NCBI GenBank assembly: GCA_021234155.1 | Contig: JAJEKV010000041.1 | Coordinates: forward strand, 10,811,018 to 10,875,017 | Reading direction: 5' to 3' | DNA: 64,000 nucleotides | From: Isoetes taiwanensis | Lineage: Eukaryota > Streptophyta > Lycopodiopsida > Isoetales > Isoetaceae | Shown here: positions 10,617 to 20,869 of the stretch, in pieces | Layout of the letters: the number at the start of each line of letters is the position of its first letter | Position numbering within the stretch: position 1 is the stretch's first letter | Program-made: the position numbers and the translations under genes | The notes under the pieces: generated by a model | The model's database searches: none | The model's input: the letters and a program-made list of their open reading frames with translations, nothing else | Told to the model about the DNA's origin: nothing

Positions 10617-11153
10617 ATGTTATGGTACAATAGGTTACCTTCTCTCTTGAAATTCTTGAAGGTCTCCTTCTCTTTGTCCGTTCTTGCCTCTTTCAAGAGG
10701 CTTGCCCATGCTTCCTTGAAGTCTCGGTCTGTTGGCAACATTTGTTCTATCTTCTTGTCAAACTCACTAGTGAGTGTTCATATGGCATTGCAATGGACTC
10801 TCGTGGTTAAATGGTGCCTTAAGAGCATGTCTGCAACCACATTGAGCTTGTCTGGTTTGTAGGTGATGTCAAAATCGTACTGCTCTATGAACTCCATCCA
10901 CCCCCTTTGTCTCAAGTTGAGATGTGGTTGGGTGAAGACATATTGTAGACTCTGGTGGTCTGTATCTAATTAGAACTTCCTTCCCAATAGATAGCATCTC
11001 CATATCCTCAACGCTCTCACCACTGCTAACAACTCTTCATAGGTTGGGTAGCACGTCTCGGCGTCATTCATCTTTCTTGAATCATCATGCTACCACCCTC
11101 GACTCCTGCATTAAGACTGTTCATGTCGCAATCTCGTTAGTATCAGTTGCCAC
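10617..11153 (-). pseudogene. gypsy A RNase H domain
   Basis: Continuing the RT frame on the minus strand gives YPTYEELLAVVRALRIWRCYL and LGRKF, an in-frame stop, then TDHQSLQYVFTQPHLN, the Ty3-type RNase H core. Later comes QYDFDITYKPDKLNVVADML. The next part (KETFKNFKREGNLLYHN) is the linker toward the integrase finger, cut at about 10614 by the TIR element. RNase H removes the RNA strand during reverse transcription; the stop and later frame loss make this copy inactive. Confidence 0.75.
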
Positions 11154-11960
11154 CTACTTGTCCTTCTCTGTATCGGCCAATGTCATGACTGGGGCAGTCG
11201 TTAAAGCCTCTTTCAACATCTCAAATCTTGCTTTGGTATTCTTTTGCCAATGACTCGCCCAGTCCTTTATCTTCTTTGCTTTGGTGAGGTCCGTTAGCGG
11301 GGCTGCTATCTTGGCAAAGTTCTTGACGAACTTTCTATAATAGCTCGCTAAGCCGAGGGAGCTCCTCACTTCATGGATGTTCTTCGGTGCTGGCCAATCA
11401 ATTACCGCTTCAATCTTCACAGGGTCAGTAAAAATTCCTTCTACTGAAATTACATGCCCCAAGTACTCTACTCTTTCGGTAGCGAAGTGACACTTGGACA
11501 ACTTCGCATAAAGTTGATGCCTCCTCAGCTTCTCAAGTACCTTCCTCAAGTGTTGTGCATGCTCTTCCAGGGACTTGCTATACACCAAGATGTCATCGAA
11601 GAAAACTATGATGAACGTATCCAGAAACTCACGAAAAAGGTTGTTCATGAGTCTCATGAAGATTGCTGGGGCATTGGACAGTCCGAATGGCATCATTGTG
11701 AACTCATAATGACTATATCTCGTTCTGAAAGCAGTTTTGTGGATGTTTTCTTCCTTAATCCTGAGTTGGTGATAGCCTGACCTCAAATCTATCTTGGAGA
11801 AGACTTTCGCACCTTGGAGCTGATCCATCAAATCATCTGATCTGGGTAAGGCGTACTTGTTCTTGATGGTGTGCTTGTTTAATTGACGATAGTCAATGCA
11901 CATTCTTAAGCTTCCATCTTTCTTCTTGACGAATAGGATAGATGCCCGAACGGGGACACG
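11154..11960 (-). pseudogene. gypsy A reverse transcriptase
   Basis: A 249-codon frame (11154-11903) carries the Ty3/gypsy RT blocks in order: [53 protein letters not shown], the catalytic FFDDILVYS (the usual xxDD with Phe), [20 protein letters not shown] and YLGHVIS. The extreme N-terminal strand ([13 protein letters not shown]-like) is in another frame around 11910-11950, so a frameshift separates RT from the upstream protease/linker frame. The RT core itself has no stop and is nearly complete. Confidence 0.9.
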
Positions 11961-12700
11961 CTAGGTCTTATAAATTCTAGGTCTAGCTGCTCTTGCAACT
12001 GCTTCTTCAATTCTGCCAACTCTTGAGCTGTCATTATGTATGGTGCCTTACTTGTGGGCTTAGTCACTGGTTCAAGTGTTATTTCACACTCGACTCCCCT
12101 GTATAGAGGTAGTTGCTTGATCTCATATGGAAACAGATCATGGCATTCCTTCACTAGCTCGGCTATTTGCTTTGGCAACTTGCTCGATGCTTTGCTCTCC
12201 TTCTCTTCCTTTGTTTCGAGCTCCTCAACTTCGAGCTTGAAGACGTAAGCCACTTGCTCTCTCTTTATGCATTTAAGTAACTTCTTACTAGACATGCATT
12301 GCATGATTGGGATGACGTTTTTACCTGTTATATCAATGATTTTTCCATTTGATGCTGTCAAGGTCACTTTCCGCTTTCCACGATCAATTATTGCACCAGC
12401 CGGGCCAAGGTATTCCATTCCTATGATCAGGCCATACTTGCCAGTGTTTATGACCTCTGATCCCGTTCAAATGTTGATGCTGGGTAAATCGAAGTTGATC
12501 CTTTTTCCCGCTGTGTGTCGGATTGCTCAGCTTGCCAACACTACTTGCCTAGGCTTGGACTTCAAGGGTTTCAGCTTCAATATTTCTATCATCCCTGTGA
12601 AAGCAAAGTTATGGGTACTCCATGTGTCTTCAATACGATGAAAGATATGGCTTTGACTTTCCCTATTGTTGAAATAACCTAATATTGACTCTCGGCATTC
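11906..12700 (-). pseudogene. gypsy A protease and PR-RT linker
   Basis: The minus-strand frame 11906-12418 starts in EYLGPAGAIIDRGKRKVTL, the C-terminal flap of a gypsy aspartic protease (cf. the common MDWL..HGA..D..). It runs through an acidic linker (EELETKEEKE) to LPLYRGVECEITL and [18 protein letters not shown], the usual lead-in to RT. The protease N-terminal half (12419-12700) is broken by stops and I could not see a clean D(S/T)GA active site. Identification rests on position and the linker motifs. Confidence 0.6.
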
Positions 12701-14105
12701 TTGAAGTCAATCGCCAAAAAGATGTGGCACTCACATTGGATGTAGTCGCAAGTCTTCTTCGTTATGTTCTGGAGATGTCTCCCATCCTCCTAACTCTGTT
12801 AGAGCCGCATTCATCACAGGGACAATTGTGCGTTCGATGTCCCAGTTGGAAGCACCTGAAGCACAAGTGCTTTTCTATACATTCTTGCCTCTTCTCCTTG
12901 GGGATGGACTGCAAGAATTGCTTCACTGCCTTGGAGTAGTTTAAACCTCCCGCTTACCCTTTATCCTTGAAGGTGACTTGCTTCTTGTCCTGCTTCCCCT
13001 TGTTTGCATTATACAGTGGTATAGCAGGTGTCAGACTTGTTGCTCTCGGGCTATAGCATCCGATAACTTTCCCCTTATCCTGTAGTACTGCTATTTTTGC
13101 CCGCTGCTTTGGGGACCTGCTCCTTGTAGGCTCAAGGCCTTGGACTCTACTTCTGACACTGTTCTCCAAGCTTCTTGATCTCATCATTCAATCCCTCAAT
13201 GCACCCCTCAACTTCGTGTTTTTCACTCAACTTTGGCACATAAAGCCTCAGTCTCATGAATTCTTTGATGTACTTCTGCACCGTCTTATTGCCATGTTCC
13301 AGCCTATAGAACTGCGGCATCATGTGCCAATTGTGTTCCCTTGGTACATAATAACGCTTAAATGCCTTGAAGAACTTATTAAACCTGCAGCTATCCCTGC
13401 TCAACCCATGGGCCCTGGCATAGCCCTTCCACCAAATTCTGGCCGCTCCTTTGAGGTTAGTTATAGCCACTCTGCACTTGTCTTTGTCCTTCATGCCATA
13501 GGCGTTCCCATACTTTCCCATCTCATTCCAACCAGGCTTCGGCTTCCATTCCTGATCGGCTATCCCCCAAGAACTGGTCTAGCTTCCTGGCTTTCCAGAC
13601 ATTGCTGAGTGTGGAGTCGACTTCCTTCTGATAGTCGGCCCCATTTCTGCCCTTATCTCGGTTCAGACCGCCGGGGCGGTCTTGCTGATCATTGTCCTGC
13701 TCCTTTGACTAAGAGCCCGAGTCAGAACTGTTGTCGGAGGAGTCCGTGCTAGGGGATCTCCTTCTCCGGTGCTTTATTTGTTCTTTGAGCAGGTGCCTGG
13801 GTTAACTGGACATTCTGGACTGGTGCAATTACTGCTCTTTTTGCCAATAAGGTTTTTATCTCTTGGATATCCAATCTTATCTGGGATATCTCTTCTTCAG
13901 GGATTTGCACTTCAAACTCTTGGTACAGGTCCCTTGGCTGGAATTGTCGGGCTGGAGTTTCCTCATCCCGATGGCTTTGGTACTGCTCTATGGTCCTTGG
14001 TGCTCTAGCTACATACACATTAGATTGCACTCTTATGATTAGTTTTTGTTTGTTGCTGCATTGGTTATGTTTGATGATATAGTTGTGCGGACAAAAGTAT
14101 ACCAA
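12701..14105 (-). pseudogene. gypsy A gag (capsid and CCHC zinc knuckle)
   Basis: N-terminal part 13749-14105 is Gln/Glu-rich (EEEISQIRLDIQEIKTLLAK, coiled-coil-like). The retrotransposon gag capsid domain is at 13147-13521: GAARIWWKGYARAHG, FKRYYVPREHN, QFYRLEHGNKTVQKYIKEF, MRLRLYVPKLSE. A basic linker follows (12954-13187, SRSPKQRAKI). A zinc knuckle CFRCFQLGHRTHNC (CX2CX4HX4C) sits at 12822-12863 in a third frame. So gag is complete in content but split by at least three frame changes. Gag builds the virus-like particle that packages element RNA. Confidence 0.8.
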
Positions 14106-14628
14106 AGAACATTTATAATGCTTAATAAAATATATTCATAAGATAAGTACATCATTACAATGATTCAGAAGGAAGCTTAAGCTATTCTTGGAATCTCCGA
14201 TATGCAGGATGGTCCTCCAAGAACTTCTTTACTTGGGTTGTACCAACTGTATGCCCTAGGTTTCTGAGAATATTGGTGGATGTCCTACCTTGCAGTGATG
14301 TTACTAGCTCTTCCACCATTCGATCTGAGGTATAGACCGCATTGATGGCTAGTCAGCCTTGTCAGCTATAGGGGGCCGCAAAGTCGAAGATGCTCAAGGC
14401 TATTGCTCCCTTCACTAGTATGACATGGTCGATTTTTTGAGGCAGTCGCGCATGTCTACCGATTCCTGAGAGAGCAATGAGCACTCCTTCTTCCATTGGG
14501 ATGAACTAGCGGTGAATCTCTGCTATCCTCCCGTCGGTAAGGAGTGGGAGGTAGTATCTTAGGGCCTTGTCGTGTCCTGCTTCCTTGGCCTCGTCTCCTG
14601 TCCTGATGCTGGACCTGTGTCTTTCCAA

Positions 14629-15524
14629 TTAATCGTTTACTGGGATTGTTGTCAAGTCTTCATAATCTGCTACCATGGACCTGAAGGAGGTCAAGTTGAT
14701 CTCGCTTCTTTTTAGTCTGGCTGGAGCCGTTGATGAGGAGTTAGGCAGGAGTGCACTCGTTGTCTTGCCCTGATGCCCGTCCATTCTTGGATGGCGATGA
14801 ATTCCTCTTTTGAAAGAAGCTCCCGCTGGATCATGAGCTGACGGATGTTGTTGTAGGCTTCCACGTCTGAGCTGGATTGCCCTGTATAAGTATTGGCTTC
14901 TCGTATATTGATGGGAAAGTCTTGAGTCTCCGGTCGATGAAGTCATCGAGGCCAGGCTGTTGGCATAGAAAATGCAAGAGCTCATCTACCCTGTATCCTC
15001 TGTCTCTGCACTCCAAAAAGTTCTTAATGTTGTGCAGTAGGAGGTATTCCTGGCTTTCGATGATGATCGGGGCCAAGCTTGTGATGCCTAACCCTAGAGC
15101 TATCCTTGTCATGTGCAGATCCTCTTAAAAACTCTGGAGTTCTTGCTCAGCGTGTTGCCACTCTTGGATGGGGTTGACCTCAATGAAGTCTTCGACATCC
15201 TCGCCTTGTGCTTCTTCCTCTTCTTCTGGTTCCGCCTCTACGTACTCCAGAAACAATTGATCTTCTGCCGAGGGCAGGGGGCTCTATGTTCAGTGGCTGG
15301 ATAGAGGGTTCCCCTATTTGGGTTTGAGCTCGGTGGAACAAGAATATGGCTATAGAAGAGGTATAGGAGAAATGTCTTTTCCTATTTACTGCCATGGTCA
15401 TATACTCTGGCATGTGAGAAGCCTCATTGTCTTGGTATTTGACAATGTTGGGAGCATCGCTCAAGGCGGCTTGAAGAGTTGCCCTTGGTGCAAAGTACCT
15501 TATGCATGGCGGAAACTCTATTAG
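14629..15524 (-). pseudogene. unknown ORF in the gypsy A leader (proximal)
   Basis: Between gag and the primer site several minus-strand frames look coding: 15180-15464 (SDAPNIVKYQDNEASHMPEY, ending in an Arg-rich stretch), 14831-15112 (ITSLAPIIIESQEYLLLHN, GYRVDELLHFLCQQPGLDDF) and 14629-14985. They read as one damaged protein of perhaps 250-300 residues, helix-rich, without motifs I recognise. It may be an extra retroelement ORF or a captured gene. Position upstream of gag in the same strand is observed; function is unknown. Confidence 0.35.
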
Positions 15525-15898
15525 AGAAGAGTCTATTTTTGCCTACAATTCTCACATGACTTCCTGGTAGAATAGGATAGCATTTTTTGTGGAACTTACA
15601 TCAAGTTCCTTTTGGAAGACTGCGAAGACTAAGCTGATGTCAGTTTCAACTGCGTGAGCAGTGGCACTGTACCATCACCTGAAGGATGAAGTGGCCATGA
15701 TGTGGTGTGAGTGGGGTTACAAAACAGATCTATGAGCGCCTCTGAAGTCAGAAAGATTGCCTTGGAGTGAGGAGCGAAGTTCTAGGTCGCAAATGAGGTT
15801 ATGGGCGTATTTATAGCCAAGTTCTAATTTGGAATTTTTAGGGTCTAGAAATCATTGGAGGTCTAACTAGGTGTTCCTCGGGTGGTTTAGGACTTGGC

Positions 15899-16575
15899 TA
15901 CTCCCTCAGTGCACGAGAGACCCGAGCTAAATTTTAGCGAAGACCCTAGATGCACTGTGAGTGGTGGATGCTTGTTTAGGTGCTATATGACTCTAAAAGT
16001 TTGGAGGCAGAATCTTGCTTATCTCAAGGAGTTGAGCCAGGCTATCCTTCATTTTCTTGTTTTGGACTTATTTTCGAGTAGTTATATGGATGAATACTCA
16101 CATAGTATGCGAGAGCCCCGGGCTAAAATTTAGTTAAGGCCTCTGGGCGCACTCTGTGAGTAGTGGATCTCTTGTGTAGGTGCTAAATAACTCTAAAAAT
16201 TTGATGTGAGGGCAGAATCTTGCCTATCTCGAGGAGTTAAGCCATAATATGTCCTTGGTTTCTTGGTTTGGACTCATCTAGGTGTATATCCGTGGTCAAA
16301 TACTCACACAATGTGTGAGAGCCCCGAGCTAAATTTTAGCGAATGTCTCTAGGCGCACTCTATGAGTAGTGGAGGCCTTGTTTGGGTGCTAGGTAACTCT
16401 AAAAGTTTGATGTGAGGGTAGAATCTTGCTTATCTTGAGGAGTTAAGCCAGAATATGCCTTTGGTTTTTTTGTTTGGGCTTGTCTAAGTGTAGATCCGTG
16501 GTCAAAACTCACACAATGCGCGAGAACCATGAGCTAAATTTTAGCTAAGGCCTCTGGGCACACAATGAGTAATGG
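15899..16575. repeat. four tandem units of about 205 bp, each with a palindromic core
   Basis: Units begin near 15899, 16095, 16300 and 16507. Each core of about 70 nt reads ACTCACACAATG, then CGAGAGCCC, the palindrome GCTAAATTTTAGC, then GCGCACTCTGTGAGTAGT. The outer arms (ACTCACA/TGTGAGT, GTGCGC/GCGCAC) and centre pair as a hairpin. The spacer (TAACTCTAAAAGTTTGATGTGAGGGCAGAATCTTGCCTATCT-like, shown here in part) is also conserved between units. Two more cores lie at 18049 and 18263. Confidence 0.8.
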
Positions 16576-16715
16576 AGGTCTGTTTTGTCACTTTACGTGC
16601 AAATTAACTCAAACAAATGACACATGCTATTATTATGACTACATCAAAGACATTATTACACCTGACAGCTTGAATTAAACAATTTTTATAGTACAAAAAA
16701 TTTTATTCACATGAT

Positions 16716-17731
16716 TTAGCAGTCTTCCTTCTTGATAAACCTGGCCAACTTCATGTCTCTAGGCATGCAAGTGACTCTCTTAGCACGAAGAGCACATGCT
16801 AGAGAATCTTCAAAATGCTGAACCAACTTCTGCTCCGCTGCTTCCTGTAATGCGAGTAACATATCGCTTCTCCTTGTCCAACTCCTGCAAGATCTCGCGT
16901 GCAAATTTTGCAAAGGCGTCTCATGGTATCAAAAGGCCATAGCTCCTCTGGAAAGGTCGAATCTCCTGTGCAGCTTTTGCGAAGTGTGAATCTTTGCTCC
17001 TCTTCACAGGCTTCTTTGGGGGTATCAGTCTTTCTGGGGGTGGCTTCAGGGTATTTTCCTTAGTGAGCCTTCCTCCTTCCATGTATTGGACCTTGTGCTT
17101 CATAATACTTGGCGTAAGCCTCATATATCTTTATGTACTGCTTGTACTCCACTATCTTCTTCTTGTACTCTCACTCGTGCTTGAGTACATAGGATTCCCG
17201 TGCCGGCTTGTTTGGCTTCTTGGGGCATGTAGCTGGTTTGGGCCAGGTTGTATAGGAAGGTGGTGTCGATACTTCTTGATTGTCTGGATTGGAGGGTTCT
17301 GTTCCTTCTGTGCAGTGGGGTATCCTCCAAGCATCGTCGTCTGATGCAGTGCCCGAAGATGAAGTTGGGGTTTTATCGGGCTCCCTCTCCGTGATCTTCA
17401 CCCCCTTGCTCAGTGTCTTCTTTGTTTTCCTTGCAGGCTTTTTCGCTGGGAGTGGATCCTTGCCCTTTTGAGTTCTTCCTTCTCTGCTAATCTCCGTTTC
17501 TTCTCCTCTTTTTCTCTTGCTAATCTTCCGGTGGCGACGAGCCTTCCTCTCTGTAATTCCTTCGTCCTGTTCATCTTCATTGTGGCTCTCGTTATACTGA
17601 GTGTCAGGATGTTTTGTTGGCCCTGGTCCTCCTGTTCTTGCTCCTAATCTTCCTATTCTCGCTCTTGCTCTTGGTGCCCTGGGTTTTGTTGCTCTTGATC
17701 TGGGTTTTGAGATGCTTCTATTCTTGTGCAT
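16716..17731 (-). pseudogene. unknown Lys/Arg/Glu-rich ORF in the gypsy A leader (distal)
   Basis: The frame 17171-17731 (186 codons) starts with a basic segment (KPRSRATKPRAPRARARIG), continues as a charged low-complexity region (KARRHRKISKRKRGEETEI) and a Ser/Thr/Pro segment (TPTSSSGTASDDDAW). After a stop the reading continues EYKKKIVEYKQYIKIYEAYA, a coiled-coil-like stretch with KYYEAQGP, then more stops toward 16716. It is the first ORF after the primer site, so it would be translated first. No family recognised; it may be an extra structural ORF of this lineage. Confidence 0.35.
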
Positions 17732-18048
17732 TCTTGGGCCTCCTCGCCCTTTGCTCGGCAGCGAGGACTTGGACGCTGCTGGATCTATCTTCCAGAACCA
17801 CTGACTGTTTTTTTGGTGTGGGCCATGTTTTGAAATAGTCAGATTGCCTCACTGGCGCCTAAAAATTGCCTTGTTGGTCGGAGCAGCAACTAGGGAGGTA
17901 TGGTAGGATTGAGGAACCCTAAGGATCTATCTATAGGTTTGGGAGTTTTAGGGTTTCCACTTGTAATTTTCATGTTATCTAACTATTTAGACATCGGTGT
18001 TTGCTGGCTTGAAATATTTGGTTCCTTAAGGCAAAATTTACTCCCACT

Positions 18049-18118
18049 GCTCACACAGTGCGCGAGAGGTTTAAGCTAAATTTTAGCGAAGGTTTCTTGG
18101 CGCACTTTGTGAGTAGTC
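18049..18118. repeat. isolated copy of the leader palindrome
   Basis: Core CTCACACAGTGCGCGAG, GCTAAATTTTAGC, GGCGCACTTTGTGAG: three nested inverted pairs (CTCACA/TGTGAG, GTGCGC/GCGCAC, GCTAAA/TTTAGC). It is the best-paired copy and lies about 430 nt downstream of the primer site in element RNA. Confidence 0.75.
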
Positions 18119-18262
18119 ACTCTTTCTTAATTAAAATCTGGATTTTCTAGACATATTCTTAGGGGTTTGACAGGTTTTCCTAGCTTAAATTTTGATTTTA
18201 AACTGCGTTATGCTATCAGATTACTCTAATTATGTATATTTCTTGGTGAATTATGGTCAAAT

Positions 18263-18330
18263 ACTCACACAATGCATGAGAGCATCGAGGTAAATTTTAG
18301 CTAAGAGCTGCAGGCGCACTCTGTGAGTAG
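18263..18330. repeat. isolated copy of the leader palindrome, closest to the primer site
   Basis: ACTCACACAATGCATGAG, then AAATTTTAGC, then GGCGCACTCTGTGAGTAGT. Outer arms are intact, inner arms partly lost (GTGCGC has become ATGCAT). It lies about 210 nt from the primer-binding site. Confidence 0.7.
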
Positions 18331-18540
18331 TCACTTCTAGTGGTCAAAATTTTCAAGTTTTAGTAGTATTTTCAATTATACTTTTCCTACTATTACTAGC
18401 TTAGCTTATTATTCTAAGATGATTTTTTTTTTCCATTTTTCGAGGCTCAAGCTTGGATTGTTAACTCAAAGATGGAATTTCTAACTATTAGTACTAACTG
18501 GAAAAATGGCCAGTACTTGATCTTGTCCTCCAAGATCATT

Positions 18541-18552
18541 GCTCTGATACCA
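18541..18552 (-). promoter_or_regulatory. gypsy A primer-binding site
   Basis: The minus strand reads TGGTATCAGAGC one base after the LTR end (GACGTCACA). This is the standard plant site complementary to the 3' end of initiator tRNA-Met, where minus-strand DNA synthesis starts. It fixes both the orientation of the element and the 3' boundary of its 5' LTR. Confidence 0.9.
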
Positions 18553-18553
18553 T

Positions 18554-19640
18554 TGTGACGTCTTCTGCTCGTATACGATGCTCCCATCGTATAAAAACCT
18601 GGAGTTCATCCCTCTGCCAACGCACGAGCTGACAGAGGCCGTCCACCTGTTACCGAATCCTTGCTATCTGACAAGAACTCGATGGGGATGAATGGACGTG
18701 TCATTCATCCTGTCTCCCTCAGGGTCGTCCTAGTTATGGAAGCGTAAACAACTGTAAGCACAAAGCATCAACTAATACACATATCCACCTCGAAGGGTGA
18801 TCCACCATAGTATAACATCTGTAACAACAACATCAATAACATCACATAAGGGAATCCTACCCAAGGCTCAGACTCATGGGGTTGATTGACGGCTTGGGTC
18901 TCTAGGGGTCAAACCGATAGAGTTCATAACAATGGACTTGGCTGGCATAGAACATGGTTGTTGGGTAGTCCGCTCCATCCGCCCCTCCTTTGCATACTTT
19001 GCAGATTAGGCTGATAACTCTTGGAACTTGACCGTAGCCTGCCGGGTGCATAGCCAAGGGGGCTACTCTTGGGTTGCATCTCCCCAGTTGCGATGAGGTA
19101 GGAGGGGATCACCACCTCCAGAGGCACGCATGCCCATCACATGCGGCTAGAGAGCCACTGCTCGTCTATGACTTGAATCCCATTGAAGGTGAAACATCGC
19201 CCAAGAGGTGCCGAGCCCATGCCTTGCCCACACTCAGTGGCAAGCCATCAGGCCTAGCCTGCTAAGATCCCTGGTAGGCTTTACACACTAGAGGGATCAC
19301 TCTGTAATGGGACATGTCCTCCTTATTTGTCAGTCTAGCCCTGCCACCCACAGCCAGGCGGGCTCCTATGCACAGGTTGCATTAATTAGGAATTAACGAG
19401 GCTACCTAGGTACATCATCTACTAAGGCTTTTAGGGCTCTACCCCCCTTCCCAATATACAGGAGTGCACATAGAATAAAATACCATCATCCATAGAACTG
19501 AAATATAGAATAACATTCTAATCTATCTAGCTAAACATACATGATTAGGTTCCTTCGTTAGGGCTTGTGATCCCAGAATCTGATAATACTAAAGTCTTCA
19601 GAACCCACCGGTCTGCCACTGCTGAAATCGGAAAATTCGG
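18554..19640 (-). repeat. 5' LTR of gypsy A (5' part missing or unrecognised)
   Basis: About 920 bp (18554-19480) match the 3' half of the long LTR at 60695-61644, including TATTGGGAAGGGGGGTAGAG, TTTACGCTTCC, CTTGAGGGAGACAGG-like and the terminal GACGTCACA. A perfect 9-bp stem hairpin (18572-18593) lies 18 nt before the LTR end. The 5' half with TG start and TATA box is not visible; copia sequence begins at about 19640-19960, so the LTR may have been cut by that insertion. Boundary at 19640 is approximate. Confidence 0.75.
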
Positions 19641-19962
19641 AGCCCACTGATCTGTTTTGGATCACTTCCGACAGCCCAAGCAACCTCCTTCTGTTCTGCC
19701 TCTTTTGTTGCTTCTTCCGACTTTTCTGCAATCTCGCTCACTGATCTTCTTATCTGGTACTGCCGCTCCTACAGATCCTTCCAGCTTCCGGGTGCTCCTC
19801 TGCCGCTTCGAGTCCTTCTGGTCTTTTTGTTGCCCCAAAAGCTTGCATCCTTTCATCTGTTGCATTCTCCTGATATTCCTGTTGCAGAAGCCACACCGCT
19901 TTCTATCATTTGGCCACGTGTACACGTCATACCCTTTTGCAATATAAAGGCTAAAACCAACA
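19640..19962 (-). repeat. copia 3' LTR (partial, end uncertain)
   Basis: Immediately after a polypurine tract the minus strand begins TGTTGGTTTTAGCC, a typical TG start of a copia LTR. The other end was not resolved because no second LTR copy is in the window; 19640 is a guess where sequence merges with gypsy A LTR. Confidence 0.45.
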
Positions 19963-19975
19963 AACTCCCCCTTTA
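19963..19975 (-). promoter_or_regulatory. copia polypurine tract
   Basis: Minus strand CTAAAGGGGGAGT directly precedes the LTR start and directly follows the RNase H stop codon region. It is the usual primer for plus-strand synthesis. Confidence 0.7.
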
Positions 19976-20413
19976 GCCTTTATGGTCTACAACCCCCACC
20001 AGATTCCTTGCAGCCACCAGTTTAGGCTCAGATAGAGCCTTCGTTAGCATATCTGCTTGTTGAAGTTGGGTGGGAATATACATCACATTTATCTCTCCCC
20101 TTTCCACTTTATCTCGTATGAAATGATGATGTATGTCAATGTGCTTGGTTCGAGAATGTTGAACTGGATTCTTTGTCATTGCCACACCGCTCTTATTATC
20201 GCAATATAGTACGGTGGCTTCGTTTGGCGAATCTCCCAATTCCTCAAGCATTCTACGCAGCCAAATTATTTCTGAAGCCGCCATGGACGCCGCTACATAT
20301 TCCGCTTCCGCACTGGATTTAGCAACACACTCTTGCTTTTTACTTGCCCATGATATCGCTGCATTCCCAAGTTTGCACAAATAACCAGACGTGGATTTTC
20401 TGTCATTGATAAC
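19973..20413 (-). pseudogene. Ty1/copia RNase H, C-terminal fragment of pol
   Basis: The minus-strand frame begins DRKSTSGYLCKLGNAAISW, the hallmark of the copia RNase H. It continues with KSSAEAEYVAASMAASEI, WLRRMLEEL, LYCDNKSGVAMTKNPVQHSR, TKHIDIHHHFIRDKV and QQADMLTKALSEPK, ending at 19973-19975 next to the polypurine tract. This is a complete C-terminus. Upstream of 20413 the expected RT is absent, so the element was 5'-truncated or interrupted at GTTATCAATGACAGA. The ending in the PPT supports a true 3' end. Confidence 0.9.
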
Positions 20414-20869
20414 AAAGACTCATTTAAAATATATTTTACTATAAAAAATCGCTCCAAACTGGTTGTTGCCAGTAATTTGCCAGGCAGGTTTATTGCCCAT
20501 CGCTGCTGTTCAAAACTGCCTAACCGGCATGAACTTTGATACTGTGCAAGGATCAAGCTTCTAGGTTTTATGCAAGCCAAAGCCCTAAAGACTGAATCTT
20601 CACAGATGATCTTCTCGTAACCAAGATCCCGTTGCTTCCCCAAGCTAATGACAGAAAACATCTTTTGCTTCTCAGATTTCTACTCCGGCTCTCCTTGATG
20701 CGAGTATGTATCTTCCGTTGTTTGATACTAAGGAAGAATATACTTCCTGAATATAGTTTTACTCCGGCTAAATTAGGCATTTGCTAATGTCCTTGGAAGT
20801 CTTTGCCGGAGGAAACCCATTATCAGACCAAGTTTTTACTGAGGTCAGAAGCTGGATGCTGCACAGAAA
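20414..20869. other. no gene recognised
   Basis: AT-rich DNA between the copia RNase H break and the inverted-repeat element. Minus-strand frames exist but contain no known motifs; possibly residual copia internal DNA. Confidence 0.3.

Larger units (their letters stand above)
4840..19640 (-). mobile_element. Ty3/gypsy chromovirus element A, minus strand, split by a nested transposon
   Basis: Read from high to low coordinates: 5' LTR (about 19640-18554), primer-binding site (18552-18541), long leader with hairpin repeats and unknown ORFs (18540-14106), gag, protease, RT, RNase H, then integrase and a chromodomain remnant at 4840. The gene order gag-PR-RT-RH-IN and the C-terminal chromodomain mark a Ty3/gypsy chromovirus. 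All reading frames are broken and the 3' LTR is missing. A 4.7-kb TIR element (about 5907-10614) separates RNase H from integrase. The 14-kb span without that insertion would be about 10 kb. Confidence 0.85.

Noticed and set aside
13216-13608. 130-codon plus-strand ORF
   Set aside because: It is antisense to gypsy gag, whose capsid motifs are clear on the minus strand.
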